Shown here: positions 34,134 through 44,179 of the stretch, one piece after another
Layout: each line of letters starts with the position of its first letter
Numbering within the stretch: position 1 is the stretch's first letter
Origin: Prado023 sp963714995
GTDB lineage: Bacteria; Actinomycetota; Actinomycetes; S36-B12; CAIYMF01
DNA: 64,000 bases
Direction: 5' to 3'
Assembly (NCBI GenBank): GCA_963714995.1
Contig: CAVQQP010000019.1
Coordinates: 186,001 to 250,000 of the forward strand
The notes under the pieces: model-generated
The model's input: only the letters and a program-made list of their open reading frames with translations
The model's database searches: none
Told to the model about the DNA's origin: nothing
Program-made: the position numbers and the translations under genes

Positions 34134-35276
34134 TCAGGCGTCGAGCAGGGCGTTGACGAAGTCCTCGGGGACGAACGGGGCGAGGTCGTCGGGACCCTCG
34201 CCGAGGCCCACGAGCTTGACCGGGACCCCGAGCTCGCGCTGCACCGCCACGACGATGCCGCCCTTGGCGGTGCCGTCGAGCTTGGTGAGGACCAGGCCCG
34301 TGACGTCGACGACCTCGCTGAAGACGCGGGCCTGGTTCAGCCCGTTCTGGCCGGTGGTGGCGTCGAGCACGAGCAGGACCTCGTCGACCGGGGCCTGCTT
34401 CTCGATGACGCGCTTGACCTTGCCCAGCTCGTCCATCAGACCGACCTTCGTGTGCAGCCGGCCGGCGGTGTCGATCAGGACCGCATCGGCCTCGGACTCC
34501 ATGCCCGCGCGCACCGCGTCGAAGGCCACGGAGGCGGGGTCGCCGCCCGCGGGCCCGCGCACGACGGTGGCGCCGACCCGGTCGCCCCACGACTGGAGCT
34601 GGTCGGCGGCGGCGGCGCGGAACGTGTCGGCCGCCCCGAGCACCACGTGCTGGTCGTCGGCGATCAGCACGCGGGCGAGCTTGCCGGTGGTGGTCGTCTT
34701 GCCGGTGCCGTTGACACCGACCACGAGCATGATCGCCGGGTGGCCCCCATGGCGACGCGCGAGGGTGCGGTCCATGGTCGGGTCCACGAGGGCCAGGAGC
34801 TCCTCGCCCAGCATGGCGCGAACCCGGACGGGATCCCCGGTGCCCTCGACGCGGACCCTGGTCCGCAGGCGCTCGACCAGCTCGGTGGTGGGGGCCACGC
34901 CGAGGTCGGCCTGCAGCAGCAGGGTCTCGACGTCCTCCCAGTCCTGCTCGGAGATCGAGTCGCTGGACAGCAGGGCGAGCAGGCCCTTGCCCAGCACGCT
35001 CTGGCTGCGGGCGAGCCGCGCACGCAGCCGGACCATGCGGCCGGCCGTGGGCGCCGGGACCTCGAGCCCGGGGGCCGTCGGACCGGCGGGCGCCGGGATG
35101 GTGGGCGTCGGTGGTGCGATGGTGCCGGCACCGGCCCCGGCGTCGAGGGTCGGGGCGGTCGGACCGCTCACCGCCGGGGGCGTGCCGCGGCGGCTGCGGA
35201 CGAGGGCGACCCCGCCGACGACCACCACCAGGAACACGGCCAGGGAGATCAGGATGTAGGGAAGGGCGTCTTGCAC
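34134..35276 (-). CDS. ftsY: SRP receptor FtsY
   Basis: GTPase receptor of 380 residues for SRP-ribosome complexes. An N-terminal membrane helix (about 6-27) is followed by a Pro/Thr/Ala linker (30-80) and the NG domain: GVNGTGKTTTTGKLA, DTFRAAAADQL, DTAGRLHTK, TKLDGTAKGG. The membrane helix plus linker is the usual actinobacterial form. GTG at 35276 is the only start that includes the helix. It lies downstream of smc. Confidence 0.96.
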   Translation of the reverse strand: MQDALPYILISLAVFLVVVVGGVALVRSRRGTPPAVSGPTAPTLDAGAGAGTIAPPTPTIPAPAGPTAPGLEVPAPTAGRMVRLRARLARSQSVLGKGLLALLSSDSISEQDWEDVETLLLQADLGVAPTTELVERLRTRVRVEGTGDPVRVRAMLGEELLALVDPTMDRTLARRHGGHPAIMLVVGVNGTGKTTTTGKLARVLIADDQHVVLGAADTFRAAAADQLQSWGDRVGATVVRGPAGGDPASVAFDAVRAGMESEADAVLIDTAGRLHTKVGLMDELGKVKRVIEKQAPVDEVLLVLDATTGQNGLNQARVFSEVVDVTGLVLTKLDGTAKGGIVVAVQRELGVPVKLVGLGEGPDDLAPFVPEDFVNALLDA

Positions 35277-35408
35277 GGGACAGGCCTATCGGTCGGGGAC
35301 GACGGGTCCGGACGAGCATCCGGACAGGCCACCATTGTCCCAGAGCGCACGGGTGCCGGTGCCCACCTGCGCGAGCACCGGCGCACACGCCGAGCCCGCG
35401 GGCGAGGG

Positions 35409-38400
35409 TCAGCCCGCCTGGCGCTCGCGCAGGCGCTGGCTGATCACGTGCGTCACGCCGTCGCCGCGCATGCTCACCCCGTACAGCGCGTCGGCGATCT
35501 CCATGGTGCGCTTCTGGTGCGTGATGACGATGAGCTGGCTGTTCTCGCGCAGCTCCTCGAGCACGTCGAGCAGCCGGCCGAGGTTGACGTCGTCGAGGGC
35601 GGCCTCGACCTCGTCGAGGACGTAGAACGGGCTCGGGCGGGCCTGGAACAGCGAGACCAGGAACGCCACGGCCGTCAGCGACCGCTCGCCGCCGGAGAGC
35701 AGCGACAGCCGCTTGATCTTCTTGCCCGGCGGACGGGCCTCGACCTCGATGCCGGTCGTGAGCATGTTCTCCGGATCGGTCAGGACCAGTCGTCCCGCGC
35801 CCCCGGGGAACAGCCGGGCGAACACCTGCTCGAACTGCACGGCCACGTCGGCGTAGGCGGCGGTGAACACCTCCTCCACCCGGGCGTCCACGTCGTTGAT
35901 CAGGTCGAGCAGGTCCTTGCGCGAGCGCTTGAGGTCGTCGAGCTGCTCGGTGAGGAAGCGGTGGCGCTCCTCGAGCGCGGCGAACTCCTCGAGGGCCAGC
36001 GGGTTGACCTTGCCCAGCAGGGCCATGGCCTTCTCGGCCGTCTTCAGCCGGCGCTCCTGCTCGGCGCGCACGTACGGGTAGGGCGCCGGCTCGGGGGCGT
36101 TGGGGTCCACGTCGTCGCCGGGTGCACGAAGCGACGGCGGCACCAGCTGGTCGGGGCCGTACTCGGCGAGGAGCGCCTCGGTCTCGAGCCCGAACTCGCT
36201 CATCGCCCGGTTGGCCAGGTTCTCGATCCGCAGGCGCTGCTCGGCCCGGGCCACCTCGTCGCGGTGGACCGAGGAGGTCAGCTCCTCGAGGTCGGCGGAC
36301 AGGCTGCGGATCCGGGCGCGCAGCTCGGAGAGCTCGGCATCGGACGCGGCGCGCGCCTGCTCCGCGGCGGTGCGGGCCTCGGCGGCACTGGCCACGGACG
36401 CATCGAGCCGGGCCAGCACCAGCGCCCCGCCCTCGGCGACGGCCTGGGCCACGGCCGCGGCGCGGGCGCGTCGCTCCCGGCGCTCCACGGCCCGACGCCG
36501 GGCCGAGCGCTCGTTGGCGGCAGCACGCTCCAGCTGCTCGGCGCGCCCGGCGATGGCCCGCGCCCGCTCCTCGCTGGTGCGCACGGCGAGCCGTGCCTCG
36601 ACCTCCGCCCGCCGTGCGGCCTCGGCGGCCAGCGCGGCCTCGTCGCGCGCATCCGGGGAGGGATCGGCGTCGTCCACGGGGTCGGCGCTGGCCCGGTCCA
36701 TCCGTTCGGACAGCTCGGCCAGGGTGGTCCGGTCGGCGGCGAGTGCCTGCTCGGAGGCAGCGAGCATCCGGTCGATCCGCTCGGCCTCGGCCAGTGCGGC
36801 ACGCGACTGCTGGCCCAGGTTGCCCAGCTGCTCGGCGACAGCGGCCATCCGGGCGTCGGACTCGTGCAGCCGGTCCAGGGCCTCGTCGCTGGCCCGGGCA
36901 GCGGCCTCCCGCTCGGTGCGCAGCGCGGCCAGCTCGAAGCGCAGCCGTTCCGCGTCGTGCGCGGCCGCCGCGAGCTCGGCGCGTGCCTGCTCCAGCGATG
37001 CCGTGACCTCGATCCGGCTGGGTGCGGCCTGCGAGCCGCCGACGACCAGGCCGCGACCGACCAGGTCCCCGGTGCGGGTGACGACCAGCAGCCCCGGCAC
37101 GGAGCCGGCGACGGTCGAGCGCCGCGGAGAGGTCCCCGTCCACGACGGCGACCCGGTCGAGCAGCGCGGCCAGGGCCGGTGCGCCGGGGCCGTCACTGGT
37201 CACGCACTCGATGGCGTACCGGGCCCCGGCCGGCAGCACCGGCCATCCGGTGCGATCGGCGACGCCCAGCTCCGGGACGAGCACCGCGGCGCGCCCCCGG
37301 TCGTCGGCGGCCAGCCACTCGAGCGCCGCGAGTGCCGAGCCGGCGCCCTCAGCCAGTGCCGCGTCCGCCGCCGCACCCAGCGCGGCACCGATCGCGACCT
37401 CGTAGCCGGGCTCCACGCGCAGGGTCGGGGCGAGGGTCCCGGACACGCCCGGGACCGCTCCCCCGGCCAGCTCCCCGGAGGCGTCCGCGACGGCGATCAT
37501 CGGGGCCAGGGCCTCCACACGGGCGGCCAGCCCGGCGCGGGTGCGCTCGACCTGGGACTCGCGGGCGGCCAGCTCGGCGATCTGGTCGTCGATGGCCGTC
37601 AGCGCGGACTGGGCCGACTCGAACCCCGAGTCGAGGTCCAGCTCGCCCTCGTCGAGCCCGGCGATGGACGCCTCGAGGGTGCGGAACTCATGGTCTGCCT
37701 TGGTGGCCCGCTCCCGGGCCGCCTGGGCCTGGCCGCGCAGGCGCTCGATCTCGCTGGCTCGGGCCTCAGCCCGGGAGCGGGCGGCGTTGACCTGGCCCTG
37801 GAGGCGGACCACGCCCTCGCGGCGGTCGGAGGCCGCACGCACGGCCGCCCGCAGCTCCTGCTCGGCGGTGGCCAGGGCCGCCTCGGCCGCGGTGCGCACG
37901 GACACGGCCATGCTCAGGGCTGCCCGCTGCTCCTCGACGGCACGGTTGAGGTCGGCCTCCTGGCCGCGCATCGCGCGTGACTCGTTCTCCATGTCCTCCG
38001 GTGCCCGCCCGCGCCGCTCCTCCTCGGGCTCCGGGGCAAGGCTGCGGACCCGTTCGGAGGCCATGCCCACGGTGCCGGCCAGCCGCTCGCGCAGGCCCGA
38101 CAGGGCGAACCACGTCTCCTGGGCGGCGGTGAGCGCCGGGGCGTCGGCCATGGCGGCGGCCTCGCGGACGGCCTCCGCGGACTGGGCGTTGGCCAGCTCG
38201 GCCTCGACCAGCGCCCGGCGCTCACGGACCGCGGACTCGTCGGCGACCTCCTGCTCGTACTGCGAGGTCAGTGTGTGCAGGTCGTCGGCGAGCAGGCGCA
38301 GGGCGGCGTCGCGGACGTCGGTCTGGATGACATTCGCCCGGCGCGCGACCTCCGCCTGCTTGCCCAGCGGGGTCAGCTGGCGGCGCAGCTCGGTGGTGAG

Positions 38401-38979
38401 GTCCTGCACGCGGGTGAGGTTGGCCTGCATCGCGTCGAGCTTGCGGACCGCACGCTCCTTGCGCTTGCGGTGCTTCAGGACGCCCGCGGCCTCCTCGATG
38501 AACCCGCGACGCTCCTCCGGTGTGGCGTGCAGGATCTGGTCGAGCTGGCCCTGGCCGACGATCACGTGCATCTCGCGGCCGATGCCGGAGTCGCTCAGCA
38601 GCTCCTGGATGTCGAGCAGGCGACAGGCGGTGCCGTTGATGGAGTACTCCGAGCCGCCGGAGCGGAACATCACGCGCGAGATCGTGACCTCGGAGTAGTC
38701 GATCGGCAGGGCGCCGTCGGAGTTGTCGATGGTCAGCGACACCTCGGCGCGACCCAGGGGCGCGCGGCCGGACGTCCCGGCGAAGATGACGTCCTCCATC
38801 TTGCCGCCGCGCAGGCTCTTGGCCCCCTGCTCGCCCATCACCCAGGCCAGGGCGTCCACGACGTTGGACTTGCCCGAACCGTTGGGCCCGACCACGCACG
38901 TCACGCCCGGCTCGAAGGCCAGGGTCGTCGACGACGCGAAGGACTTGAAGCCCTTGACGTTCAGGCTCTTGAGATGCAC
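35409..38979 (-). CDS. smc: Chromosome partition protein SMC, one frameshift
   Basis: Condensin ATPase of about 1,190 residues after correction. The N-terminal head has VVGPNGSGKSNVVDALAWVMG (Walker A, quoted in part as GPNGSGKSN). Long coiled coils flank a Gly-rich hinge near 500-680, and the C-terminal head has LLSGGERSLTA and YVLDEVEAALDD. The frame changes near 37,117-37,124, just after the hinge: VVDGDLSAALD in one frame continues as TVAGSVPGLLVVTRTGDLVG in another. SMC is normally intact, so a one-base error is likely. In the first frame the sequence stays open for another 3.3 kb across the rest of smc and ftsY, but that translation is an artefact. GTG at 38979 is 7 nt from TAGGTT. Confidence 0.93.
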
Positions 38980-38986
38980 GGAGCGA

Positions 38987-38992
38987 AACCTA
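38987..38992 (-). promoter_or_regulatory. -10 of a leaderless smc transcript
   Basis: TAGGTT on the minus strand ends 7 nt before the smc GTG; no Shine-Dalgarno is visible. Confidence 0.5.
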
Positions 38993-39029
38993 CGCGATGC
39001 GCGGCCTCACATCCGGCAACGGCCTCGGG

Positions 39030-39221
39030 TCAGACGAGGGCGGTGTCCCGGGCCGTCAGCAGCTCGAGGTCCAGGTCGTGGTCGGCGAGGCCGACGTCCC
39101 CGGCGCGACGCAGCTCGGCCAGCTCGGCCTCCAGCTCGCGGACGCGCGCCCGCAGGGTCGCCAGCTCCGCTGCCGTGCGCGGATCCGGACCCGCCAGCAT
39201 GCCGTAGATCGCCTTGCCCAT
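39030..39221 (-). CDS. Small coiled-coil protein, 63 residues
   Basis: Starts MGKAIYGMLAGPDPRTAAEL and continues as a single amphipathic helix (LRARVRELEAELAELRR). A clear AGGAG lies 7 nt before the ATG at 39221. I recall similar short proteins near smc and acyP in other actinobacteria but assign no function. It is co-directional with smc and ends 38 bp before the predicted smc promoter. Confidence 0.7.
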   Translation of the reverse strand: MGKAIYGMLAGPDPRTAAELATLRARVRELEAELAELRRAGDVGLADHDLDLELLTARDTALV

Positions 39222-39346
39222 CGCAACTCCTGCCTATCGCAGGTCCGATCCGGACCGTCTTCAAGGGTGACAGCCGCGACGGCTCGGGTCAAGCGCTGCG
39301 ATATGTCGAACCGATATGTCCCAGCCCGCCGCGCCGCCGCAAGTCC

Positions 39347-39655
39347 CTACCGGCAGGTGAACGACCGGAACCCACCCTGGGCCGGGCCCCAGTGGGCGTC
39401 CACGAACTCCACGCGCCCCGGCCGACGCACGGTCCGGGGACCGTTGCCGGTCAACCAGTCCAGGACCTTCTGGCAGGAGGCCTGAGGTCCCTCCGCGATC
39501 ACCAGGACGTCACCGTTGGGGAGGTTCTCGGCCACGCCGACGAGCTTCATCGTCTGGGCGAACGCCATCGTCGACCACCGGAAGCCGACGCCCTGGACGT
39601 AGCCCTGGACCCGGGCGGTCAGGCGGACCGGGGTCTCGGCGGGCGGTTGCTCCAC
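39347..39655 (-). CDS. acyP: Acylphosphatase
   Basis: Small enzyme of 102 residues hydrolysing acyl phosphates. VQGYVQGVGFRWSTM holds the catalytic Arg in the phosphate loop, and GVAENLPNGDVLVIAEG the catalytic Asn. GTG at 39655 lies 4 bp after the mutM stop, suggesting co-transcription. A C-terminal segment with CQKVLDWL is slightly longer than minimal homologues. Confidence 0.92.
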   Translation of the reverse strand: MEQPPAETPVRLTARVQGYVQGVGFRWSTMAFAQTMKLVGVAENLPNGDVLVIAEGPQASCQKVLDWLTGNGPRTVRRPGRVEFVDAHWGPAQGGFRSFTCR

Positions 39656-39659
39656 GTCC

Positions 39660-40562
39660 CTAGTGTGGCAAGCGGGGCGGTCGCTGACACGCCGGGCAGA
39701 AGTGGCTGGAGCGGTTCATGAAGCGCTCACGCACGATCGGCGCCCCGCACCGGGGGCACGGCAGCCCCGCCCGGCCGTAGGCCGAGAGCCCGCGGGCGAA
39801 GTACCCGCTCTCGCCGTTGACGTTGACGTACAGGCTGTCGAAGGACGTCCCACCCTCCGCCAGCGAGGAGGCCATCACGGCCGCGGCGGCGTCGAGGACG
39901 CCGACGAGGGTGCGGACACTGAGGGTGTCGGCCCGCCGTCGCGGGTGCACCCCAGCCGCCCACAGCGCCTCGTCCGCGTAGATGTTGCCGATGCCCGAGA
40001 CCAGGTCCTGGCCCAGGAGGAGCCGCTTGACCTCCACCCGATGGGTGCGCATGGAGCGGGCCACCGTCCGGACGTCGAAGTCGGGATCGGTCGGGTCCGG
40101 GGCGATGTCGCGCACCAGCTCCGGCACGAGCACACCCCGGGGATCCGCCACGACCGGGCACGCCGCGAGCCATCCGAAGGTCCGCTGGTCGAGGAACCAC
40201 AGCTGGCGCTCGCCGAGGTCGAACCGCGCCCGCGCGTGCCGGTAGGGGGACTCGCCCGAGCCCTCGGCGCCGATGTCCACCGCCGGCCCGCCGGACCCCG
40301 CGTCCACACGGAACTGCCCGCTCATCCCCAGGTGCGCGGTGAGGACCAGGTCGGGGTCGTCGGTGGTCAGCCAGAGGAACTTGCCGCGCCGCCCGGTGCT
40401 CAGCAGGGTGCGCCCCGTCAGGACGGACTCGAAGTGCCCCGCGCCCTGGACCTGCCGGCGCACGGCGCGGGGATGGCGCACCTCGACGCCGTGGATCTGC
40501 TGGTCGAGCACGTGGGCCGCGAGCCCCCGGCGGACGACCTCCACCTCTGGCAGCTCGGGCAT
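39660..40562 (-). CDS. mutM: Formamidopyrimidine-DNA glycosylase
   Basis: Bifunctional base-excision glycosylase/AP lyase of 300 residues for 8-oxoguanine and Fapy lesions. Pro2 and Glu3 of MPELPEVEVVRRGL form the active site after Met removal. The helix-two-turn-helix region includes LVSGIGNIYADEALW, and the zinc finger is CPRCG...FCPACQ near the C-terminus. ATG overlaps the rnc stop (TGATG). Confidence 0.95.
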   Translation of the reverse strand: MPELPEVEVVRRGLAAHVLDQQIHGVEVRHPRAVRRQVQGAGHFESVLTGRTLLSTGRRGKFLWLTTDDPDLVLTAHLGMSGQFRVDAGSGGPAVDIGAEGSGESPYRHARARFDLGERQLWFLDQRTFGWLAACPVVADPRGVLVPELVRDIAPDPTDPDFDVRTVARSMRTHRVEVKRLLLGQDLVSGIGNIYADEALWAAGVHPRRRADTLSVRTLVGVLDAAAAVMASSLAEGGTSFDSLYVNVNGESGYFARGLSAYGRAGLPCPRCGAPIVRERFMNRSSHFCPACQRPPRLPH

Positions 40563-41278
40563 CAGGACGCGACGTGCTCCGGATTCGCCGCGAGCAGGGC
40601 CTCGTACGCGGCCGCGGCGGCCATCTGCTCGGCGACCTTCTTCGAGGGCCCGATCCCCTCGCCGGTCACGGCGTCTCCGACCTGGACGAGGGCGGTGAAG
40701 TGCTTGGCGTGGTCCGGGCCGGTGGCCGTCACCTCGTAGCAGGGCACACCTGCCCCGGTGCGCGCGCCCAGCTCCTGCAGGGAGGTCTTCCAGTCCAGGC
40801 CGGCACCCATCCCTGCGGCGACGGTCATCCGGTCGTCGAGGAGCCGGTGCACGAGCGCCCCGGCGGCGTCGAGGCCCTGGTCGAGGTAGACCGCGCCGAG
40901 GATGGCCTCCATCGCGTCGGCCAGGATCGAGGCCTTGTCCCGCCCGCCGGTGGTCTGCTCCCCGCGACCCAGGAGCAGGAACTCGCCGACGCCCAGCTCG
41001 CGGGCGACCTCAGCAAGCGTGCGGGCGTTGACCACGGCCGAGCGGTACCGGGCCAGCTGGCTCTCGGCGACGTCGGGATGGGACCGGTACAGCGAGTCGG
41101 TGACGATGATGCCCAGCACCGCGTCGCCGAGGAACTCCAGGCGCTCGTTGTGCGCCATCCCGCCGTTCTCGTAGGCGTAGGACCGATGCGTCAGGGCATG
41201 ACGGAGCGCCTCGTGGTCGATCGCGACCCCGAGGCGCTCGGCGAGGACCTCGAGGTCGTCGCGTGCGGGAAGCCCCAC
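40562..41278 (-). CDS. rnc: Ribonuclease III
   Basis: Double-strand-specific RNase of 238 residues for rRNA and mRNA processing. The catalytic signature is NERLEFLGDAVLG, with DAMEAILGAVYLD as the second acidic motif. The C-terminal dsRNA-binding domain starts near DWKTSLQEL and ends with KKVAEQMAAAAAYEALL. GTG at 41278 follows rpmF by 4 bp. Confidence 0.95.
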   Translation of the reverse strand: MGLPARDDLEVLAERLGVAIDHEALRHALTHRSYAYENGGMAHNERLEFLGDAVLGIIVTDSLYRSHPDVAESQLARYRSAVVNARTLAEVARELGVGEFLLLGRGEQTTGGRDKASILADAMEAILGAVYLDQGLDAAGALVHRLLDDRMTVAAGMGAGLDWKTSLQELGARTGAGVPCYEVTATGPDHAKHFTALVQVGDAVTGEGIGPSKKVAEQMAAAAAYEALLAANPEHVAS

Positions 41279-41282
41279 GCGA

Positions 41283-41456
41283 TCAGACGTCGAGGACTTG
41301 CCGCTTGGCGTAGGTGCCGCACGTGGGGCACGCGGTGTGCGGCAGCTTCTGTGCGCGGCAGCGGTCGCACGTCACGAGGGTGATCGGGGCGGCCTTCCAC
41401 TGCGAACGGCGGGCGCGCGTGTTGGAGCGGGACATCTTCCGCTTCGGAACAGCCAC
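41283..41456 (-). CDS. rpmF: Ribosomal protein L32 (zinc-binding form)
   Basis: 57-residue large-subunit protein starting AVPKRKMSRSNTRARRSQW. Two CxxC pairs (CDRC and CPTC) make it the zinc-binding C+ form rather than a zinc-starvation paralogue. GTG at 41456 lies one base after the yceD stop. Confidence 0.96.
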   Translation of the reverse strand: MAVPKRKMSRSNTRARRSQWKAAPITLVTCDRCRAQKLPHTACPTCGTYAKRQVLDV

Positions 41457-41457
41457 G

Positions 41458-41994
41458 TCAGTCTTCCTTCTCAGTCGTATCCAGTCCGGCGAGGCTGGCC
41501 CACCGGGGGTCGATCCGGTCATGCGCGTGCGTGGGATCGTCGGCCAAACGGGCACCGCACTCCACGCACAGCCCGGGGCAGTCGGCCCGACACAGCGGGG
41601 CCAGCGGGAGTGCCAGCACCACAGCGTCGCGCACGACCGGGTCGAGGTCGAGGAAGTCCCCGTCCAGGACGGGCAGCTCCTCGTCGTCAGGCCCCGGCTC
41701 GTGGAGGTAGAGCTCAGTCAGCGGCACGGTCTGGTCCCATTCGACTGGGTCCAGGCACCGAGCACACTCACCGCTCACGGTGACCGACGCGGTCCCCGAG
41801 ACGAGCACACCCTCCACCACCGCCTCGAAGCGCAGGACCAGCCCCAGGTCGGAGCCGGGCTGCACCACGGCCACGCCACCGCCGAGATCAGCGGGTGCGG
41901 GGACCGTTCGATCCACCTCCATCATCGACCCCGCACGTCGACCCAGGTCCCGGATATCGAAGACCAGGGGGTCGCGCGGATCGAGGGTGGACAT
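41458..41994 (-). CDS. yceD: DUF177/YceD-family protein
   Basis: Protein of 178 residues in the conserved YceD family that precedes rpmF in most bacteria; it affects 23S rRNA accumulation in plants and bacteria, but its mechanism is unclear. The family motif GECARCLDPV and a C-terminal CRADCPGLCVECGARL cluster suggest metal binding. ATG at 41994 has GGGAAGG upstream. Confidence 0.92.
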   Translation of the reverse strand: MSTLDPRDPLVFDIRDLGRRAGSMMEVDRTVPAPADLGGGVAVVQPGSDLGLVLRFEAVVEGVLVSGTASVTVSGECARCLDPVEWDQTVPLTELYLHEPGPDDEELPVLDGDFLDLDPVVRDAVVLALPLAPLCRADCPGLCVECGARLADDPTHAHDRIDPRWASLAGLDTTEKED

Positions 41995-42128
41995 GAACCT
42001 TCCCGATGGCGTCACACGAATGGCCCTCGGCGTGAGGGCCACCGGATGAGGATACCGCAGTCGCGGTCAGGGGAGGAAATGCTCCGTGCAGCTCACTCCC
42101 GGGGCGATCGCGGGTGAGGGCTGGGCAG

Positions 42129-42713
42129 TCAGCGCTCGTAGCCCTGGTCGGGGCCGGAGTAGGTGTAGCGCTCACGGATGCGGTCGCGGCCCTTCTGCAC
42201 CGCGGCCAGGGTCTTGGTCAGGTTGGCCTCGAACGCGGCGAACTTGTCCTCGACGTACTGGTCGACCTCCTGGCGCATGGCCTCGGCCTCAGCCAGGCCC
42301 TGGGCGCGGATCGCCTCGGCCTCCGCGAGGGCGACCTGGGTGACCTCATGGGTGCTGACCATGTGGGCCTGCTGGGCGCTGGCCTGGTCGATGATCGCCT
42401 GCGCCTCCCGGGTGCCTTCTGCGAGCATCCGCTCCACCTCCCGGTTGGCCTCCGCGACCATCCGCTCGGCCTCCCGGAAGCCCTCCTCGACGACGCCGAC
42501 CCGGTCGGCGAGCAGCTCCTCGGCCTCCTGCACCGAGGTGGGCAGCATCTGGCGGATCGCATCGAGCAGGTCCAGCACCTCGTTGCGGTTCACCACGCAC
42601 TTGTCGGACATCGGCATCGCCCGCGCGGCCTCGACGATGTCGGTGAGCTCGTCGAGCACCGTGTACACATCGGCCGTACGGGGGTCCGCGGCAGCGACCG
42701 GGTCCTGGGTCAT
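42129..42713 (-). CDS. sepIVA: SepIVA-like DivIVA-family coiled-coil protein
   Basis: Protein of 194 residues. A short N-terminal globular part includes DVYTVLDELTDIVEAARAMP, and coiled coil spans about 60-180 (EEGFREAERMVAEANREVER). Its position between coaD and yceD-rpmF matches mycobacterial SepIVA, which acts in septation and envelope synthesis. ATG at 42713 has an AGGAG-type site. The functional call rests on synteny and coiled-coil type. Confidence 0.78.
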   Translation of the reverse strand: MTQDPVAAADPRTADVYTVLDELTDIVEAARAMPMSDKCVVNRNEVLDLLDAIRQMLPTSVQEAEELLADRVGVVEEGFREAERMVAEANREVERMLAEGTREAQAIIDQASAQQAHMVSTHEVTQVALAEAEAIRAQGLAEAEAMRQEVDQYVEDKFAAFEANLTKTLAAVQKGRDRIRERYTYSGPDQGYER

Positions 42714-42727
42714 CGCACTCCTGAGGA

Positions 42728-43207
42728 TCAGTGGGCGGACAGCTTGGTCTGCAGGGCCGAGTGCACCCTCGCAGGGATCAGTCCGCTGACATCCCCACCA
42801 TATGTCGCGACCTCCTTGACCAACGAGGACGACAGGTAGGAGTACAGCGGATTCGTCGTGATGAACAGGGTCTCGATGCCGGCCAGCCCGAAGTTCATCT
42901 GGGCCATCTGCAGCTCGTAGTCGAAGTCGGTGATGGCGCGCAGGCCCTTGACGATCGCGATGATCCCGTTCTCCCGGCAGTAGTCGACGAGCAGCCCATG
43001 GAAGCTGTCGATCCGGATGTTGGGCACGTGCCCGAGCTCGGCACCCAGCAGCTCGATGCGCTCCTCGACGCTGAACATCGAGGTCTTCTTCTTGTTCACC
43101 AGGACGCCGACGGTCACCTCGTCGAAGAGCGCCGATGCACGCATGAAGACGTCGATGTGTCCGTTGGTGACGGGATCGAACGATCCCGGGCATACCGCCT
43201 TGCGCAT
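42728..43207 (-). CDS. coaD: Phosphopantetheine adenylyltransferase
   Basis: Penultimate CoA biosynthesis enzyme, 159 residues. The nucleotidyltransferase motif CPGSFDPVTNGHIDV is near the N-terminus, and GLRAITDFDYELQMAQMN and YLSSSLVKEVA complete the active site. The second of two adjacent ATGs (43207) has better spacing from GAGGA. The ATGATG overlaps the rsmD stop. Confidence 0.95.
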   Translation of the reverse strand: MRKAVCPGSFDPVTNGHIDVFMRASALFDEVTVGVLVNKKKTSMFSVEERIELLGAELGHVPNIRIDSFHGLLVDYCRENGIIAIVKGLRAITDFDYELQMAQMNFGLAGIETLFITTNPLYSYLSSSLVKEVATYGGDVSGLIPARVHSALQTKLSAH

Positions 43208-43776
43208 CATGGGTCCTCTCCATCGGACGCTGACTGACCGTACCAAAGGGTCGTCGCCCCGTAGGCCCTCTGGCGCAACGCCACGAGTCCCGATGGCCAG
43301 TGGAAGTCCCCGCCGCGCGTGGCCCGCTCCACCAGGACGACCGCCCCGGGGGCCAGCCAGCCGCGGGTGAGTGCGGCCAGGAACGCCTCGACCTCGGCAG
43401 CCTCCATGGCATAGGGCGGGTCCGCGAGCACGACGTCGAACGGCTCGGGCTGGCCTGCCAGGTGCGCCGCCACCGAGGCGGGCACCACGCGGACCCCGGG
43501 TGCACCCACGACCGCGGCGTTCGCACGGGCGACGGCGGCGCTGGGGCGGTCGCGCTCCACGAGGACCACCAGTGCGGCCCCCCTGCTGGCCGCCTCCAGG
43601 CCCAGCGCGCCGGATCCGGCGAACAGGTCCAGCACCCGCGCACCGAGGAAGCCGCCGAGCAGGTGGTCCAGCGAGGCGAACATCGACTCCCGAACGCGGT
43701 CCGTGGTGGGGCGTGCCCCGCCCGTGGGCACCGCGAGCCGACGACCCCGCGCTGACCCGGCGATGATCCTCGTCAT
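43207..43776 (-). CDS. rsmD: 16S rRNA (guanine966-N2)-methyltransferase
   Basis: SAM-dependent methyltransferase of 189 residues. RIIAGSARGRRLAVP is the family N-terminus, VLDLFAGSGALGLEAASRGA the SAM site and VLADPPYAM the catalytic DPPY. ATG at 43776 was chosen because upstream in-frame sequence is not family-like. It is coupled to coaD. Confidence 0.94.
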   Translation of the reverse strand: MTRIIAGSARGRRLAVPTGGARPTTDRVRESMFASLDHLLGGFLGARVLDLFAGSGALGLEAASRGAALVVLVERDRPSAAVARANAAVVGAPGVRVVPASVAAHLAGQPEPFDVVLADPPYAMEAAEVEAFLAALTRGWLAPGAVVLVERATRGGDFHWPSGLVALRQRAYGATTLWYGQSASDGEDP

Positions 43777-43974
43777 GGCACCGCGACGACGGCTCGCGCT
43801 GATCTCCGCCGGGTCCGGGTCCGCCGGGGGCCGATGCTCACAGGAGCAAGCATGTCCCACCCAGCCCGAACCGCCCGCACCAGGTCTGATCGAGCGCCCG
43901 GGTCCTTCGGCCCTGTCCCGGCCGTCAGGGGCCTCCTAGCCTGAGTATTGGAGCCCTTGACCGAAGGGGGAGCC

Positions 43975-44160
43975 ATGGGAGCACATGCGCACTACCCGGA
44001 GCACAACGCGCCGGCTTCCGGCCCCCACCTGACCACGCTGGTGAGGTTCGCCCTCTGGGTCGCGATCCTGGCGGCAGCCGTCTGGATGGTGGGCACGGTC
44101 ATCGGCGGCGAGCTGGGGGCCGCCGTGACGGGCTGGTTCCAGGACCTGACGGTGAGGTGA
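43975..44160 (+). CDS. Small single-pass membrane protein, 61 residues
   Basis: I do not recognise it. A polar, His-containing N-terminus (MGAHAHYPEHNAPASG) is followed by one membrane helix (about 20-45) and a short amphipathic end. ATG at 43975 has GGGGGA 4 nt upstream, and TAGCCT at 43937-43942 could be its -10. It lies on the opposite strand to the rsmD and recG genes on either side. Confidence 0.6.
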   Translation: MGAHAHYPEHNAPASGPHLTTLVRFALWVAILAAAVWMVGTVIGGELGAAVTGWFQDLTVR

Positions 44161-44179
44161 AGGTGAGGTGGTGGGTTCG

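Noticed and set aside
33796..38979. A single open frame of about 1,727 codons on the minus strand.
   Set aside because: Only the first third is SMC; after about 37,120 it runs through smc and ftsY coding sequence in the wrong frame and gives Arg/Gly-rich nonsense.
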